In this document: positions 4,455-5,437 of the stretch, one piece after another
Position numbering within the stretch: position 1 is the stretch's first letter
Layout: the number at the start of each line of letters is the position of its first letter
Assembly: GCA_964355045.1 (NCBI GenBank)
Contig: CAYHCM010000203.1
Coordinates: forward strand, 1 to 5,437
DNA from: JABWCE01 sp964355045
GTDB lineage: Bacteria > Bacteroidota > Bacteroidia > NS11-12g > UBA9320
Length of the DNA stretch: 5,437 nucleotides
Direction: 5' to 3'
The notes under the pieces: generated by a model
What the model was told of the DNA's origin: nothing
Database searches by the model: none
What the model saw: the letters and a program-made list of their open reading frames with translations, nothing else
Made by a program: the position numbers and the translations under genes

Positions 4455-5411
4455 ACTGCTGCTGAAAGAGATAGGTTGTTAAACAATTCAACCCAATTTT
4501 TAATTGCAGGAAAAATTGTAGCCATTCCAACCGAAACAGTTTACGGACTTGCTGCAAATGCCTTAGATGAAAACGCGGTTACCGAAATATTTAAAATAAA
4601 AAACCGTCCTTTCTTTGATCCGTTAATTGTTCATATTTCAGATATTAATGAAGTAGAAAAATATTCAACTTATTTTCCTGAAAAGGCTAAAAAGTTAGCA
4701 ATTGAATTTTGGCCGGGGCCTTTAACATTAATATTACCAAAAAATAAAATTATCCCTGATTTAGTTACTTCCGGATTGCCATTTGTAGGTTTGCGGGTTC
4801 CTAATCATCCGTTAACTCTAAAATTATTAAAGGAACTTCCTTTTCCATTGGCTGCTCCAAGTGCCAATCCCTTTGGATATGTTAGCCCGACTACAGCCCA
4901 ACATGTCAAAGATCAATTAGGTGAAAAAATTTCATATATATTAGATGGTGGCCCGTGTGAAGTTGGATTGGAATCTACCATTGTAATGTTTGAAAATAAT
5001 GAAAACCCTGTGATATTAAGGCTTGGCGGATTGAGTATTGAAAGCATTGAAAACTGTATCGGGAAAGTTTCTTTAAATATCGCTTCCCACTCCAAACCCA
5101 ATTCACCCGGGCAATTGGACAAACATTATGCTACCCGAACACCTTTAAAACCGGTTACAGAAATTGAAATTAATTCAATAGATAAATCCAAAATCGGAGC
5201 TATTGTTTTTCATACACCTTTTGATTTTTTGCCAATTCAAAATCAAAGAATATTATCTCCTAATCAATCATTAGATGAAGCAGCCCACTATCTTTTTAAA
5301 TCTATGAGGGAATTGGATGATATGGATTTCGAATTAATTTTGACAGAAAATTTTCCTGATGAAGGGCTTGGAAAAGCTATTAATGACAGGCTTTGCAGAG
5401 CAAGAGGTTAG
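4056..5411 (+). CDS. DUF559 endonuclease-like domain fused to Sua5-type threonylcarbamoyl-AMP synthase
   Basis: The ORF encodes 451 residues in two unrelated parts. Residues 1-120 are a DUF559 domain (Vsr/PD-(D/E)XK endonuclease-like fold): NNSTKAEVRLW (18-28), RQRPIDKYIADFF (44-56, D54), IIEADGYSH (63-71, E65, D67) and GYTILRF (91-97). Residues 121-135 (KGKDIPLPPSKGDTA) are translated from an inverted hairpin repeat. Residues about 141-451 form a complete Sua5/YrdC-type L-threonylcarbamoyladenylate synthase, which makes threonylcarbamoyl-AMP from threonine, bicarbonate and ATP for t6A37 in tRNA. Visible motifs are VAIPTETVYGL (155-165), KNRPF (182-186), GPLT (221-224), PSAN (268-271), GLESTIV (304-310), the Sua5 linker SPGQLDKHYAT (350-360) and a C-terminal Sua5 domain ending GLGKAINDRL. 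There is no ATG between residue 103 and the synthase, so the synthase is made either as the fusion or from a non-ATG codon such as TTG at 4476. ATG 4056 matches DUF559 N-termini better than GTG 4038, which lies in repeat copy 2. Confidence 0.88.
   Translation: MFNDYNKNLKNFAQSHRNNSTKAEVRLWCELLRNKQMLSFSFLRQRPIDKYIADFFCKDLKLIIEADGYSHGLEEIFIQDIEREKRLIELGYTILRFHDEEIMNDIVNVGRVIENWIIENKGKDIPLPPSKGDTAAERDRLLNNSTQFLIAGKIVAIPTETVYGLAANALDENAVTEIFKIKNRPFFDPLIVHISDINEVEKYSTYFPEKAKKLAIEFWPGPLTLILPKNKIIPDLVTSGLPFVGLRVPNHPLTLKLLKELPFPLAAPSANPFGYVSPTTAQHVKDQLGEKISYILDGGPCEVGLESTIVMFENNENPVILRLGGLSIESIENCIGKVSLNIASHSKPNSPGQLDKHYATRTPLKPVTEIEINSIDKSKIGAIVFHTPFDFLPIQNQRILSPNQSLDEAAHYLFKSMRELDDMDFELILTENFPDEGLGKAINDRLCRARG
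4420..4454 (-). repeat. Inverted copy 3 of the hairpin repeat, inside the fusion ORF
   Basis: The reverse complement of this segment matches 4010-4045 with one base missing in the hairpin loop and one mismatch. The stem is CCCCCTT (4437-4443) with AAGGGGG (4446-4452). It is read in frame as the linker KDIPLPPSKGD between the DUF559 and Sua5 domains. The change of domain family falls on this repeat, which implicates it in forming the fusion. Confidence 0.82.
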
Positions 5412-5437
5412 CTAAAATTGTATTTTAACTATACTTA

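Overview
This AT-rich window most likely comes from a member of the Bacteroidota. Four things point there: start codons without convincing Shine-Dalgarno sequences, TAnnTTTG-type -7 boxes in front of two genes, a type-A RNase P RNA, and protein sequences resembling Bacteroidota homologues. The phylum call rests on recognition, not on a search.

Layout from left to right. Positions 1-215 (minus strand) hold the start of a small two-helix membrane protein that runs off the window edge. Positions 216-535 carry no gene but several repeats: an 11-bp perfect inverted repeat, an 18-bp direct repeat, a hairpin followed by a T-rich tract, and an AACCT hexamer-like array ending just beyond the stop of the next gene. 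Positions 536-1921 (minus) encode a complete phosphoglucosamine mutase/phosphomannomutase family enzyme (GlmM-like, cell-wall precursor synthesis). A divergent AT-rich promoter region separates it from rnpB (about 2070-2445, plus), the catalytic RNA of RNase P, which is not in the ORF list and lies across a spurious reading frame. Twenty bases later starts a sigma-54-dependent NtrC-family response regulator (2465-3829, plus) with a GSFTSA variant of the GAFTGA loop.

The right third is the most unusual part. Two nearly identical 53-bp direct repeats (3881-3933 and 3994-4046), each containing a CCCCCTT/AAGGGGG hairpin, precede an open reading frame (4056-5411). Its first ~120 codons encode a DUF559 (Vsr-like endonuclease fold) domain and its last ~310 codons a complete two-domain Sua5-type L-threonylcarbamoyladenylate synthase (first step of tRNA t6A synthesis). 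A third, inverted copy of the repeat (4420-4454) lies inside the ORF exactly at the junction and is translated as the linker. The DUF559 segment is thus bracketed by inverted repeats and looks like a small mobile or repeat-associated module that landed at the 5' end of sua5, removed its start codon and became fused in frame. The same repeat family may be dispersed in the genome in association with DUF559 genes, much as REP sequences are with RAYT proteins; this is an inference.

Functionally the genes are not one pathway. rnpB (tRNA 5' maturation) and sua5 (tRNA modification) both act on tRNA, glmM feeds peptidoglycan, and the regulator's targets and partner kinase are not visible here.
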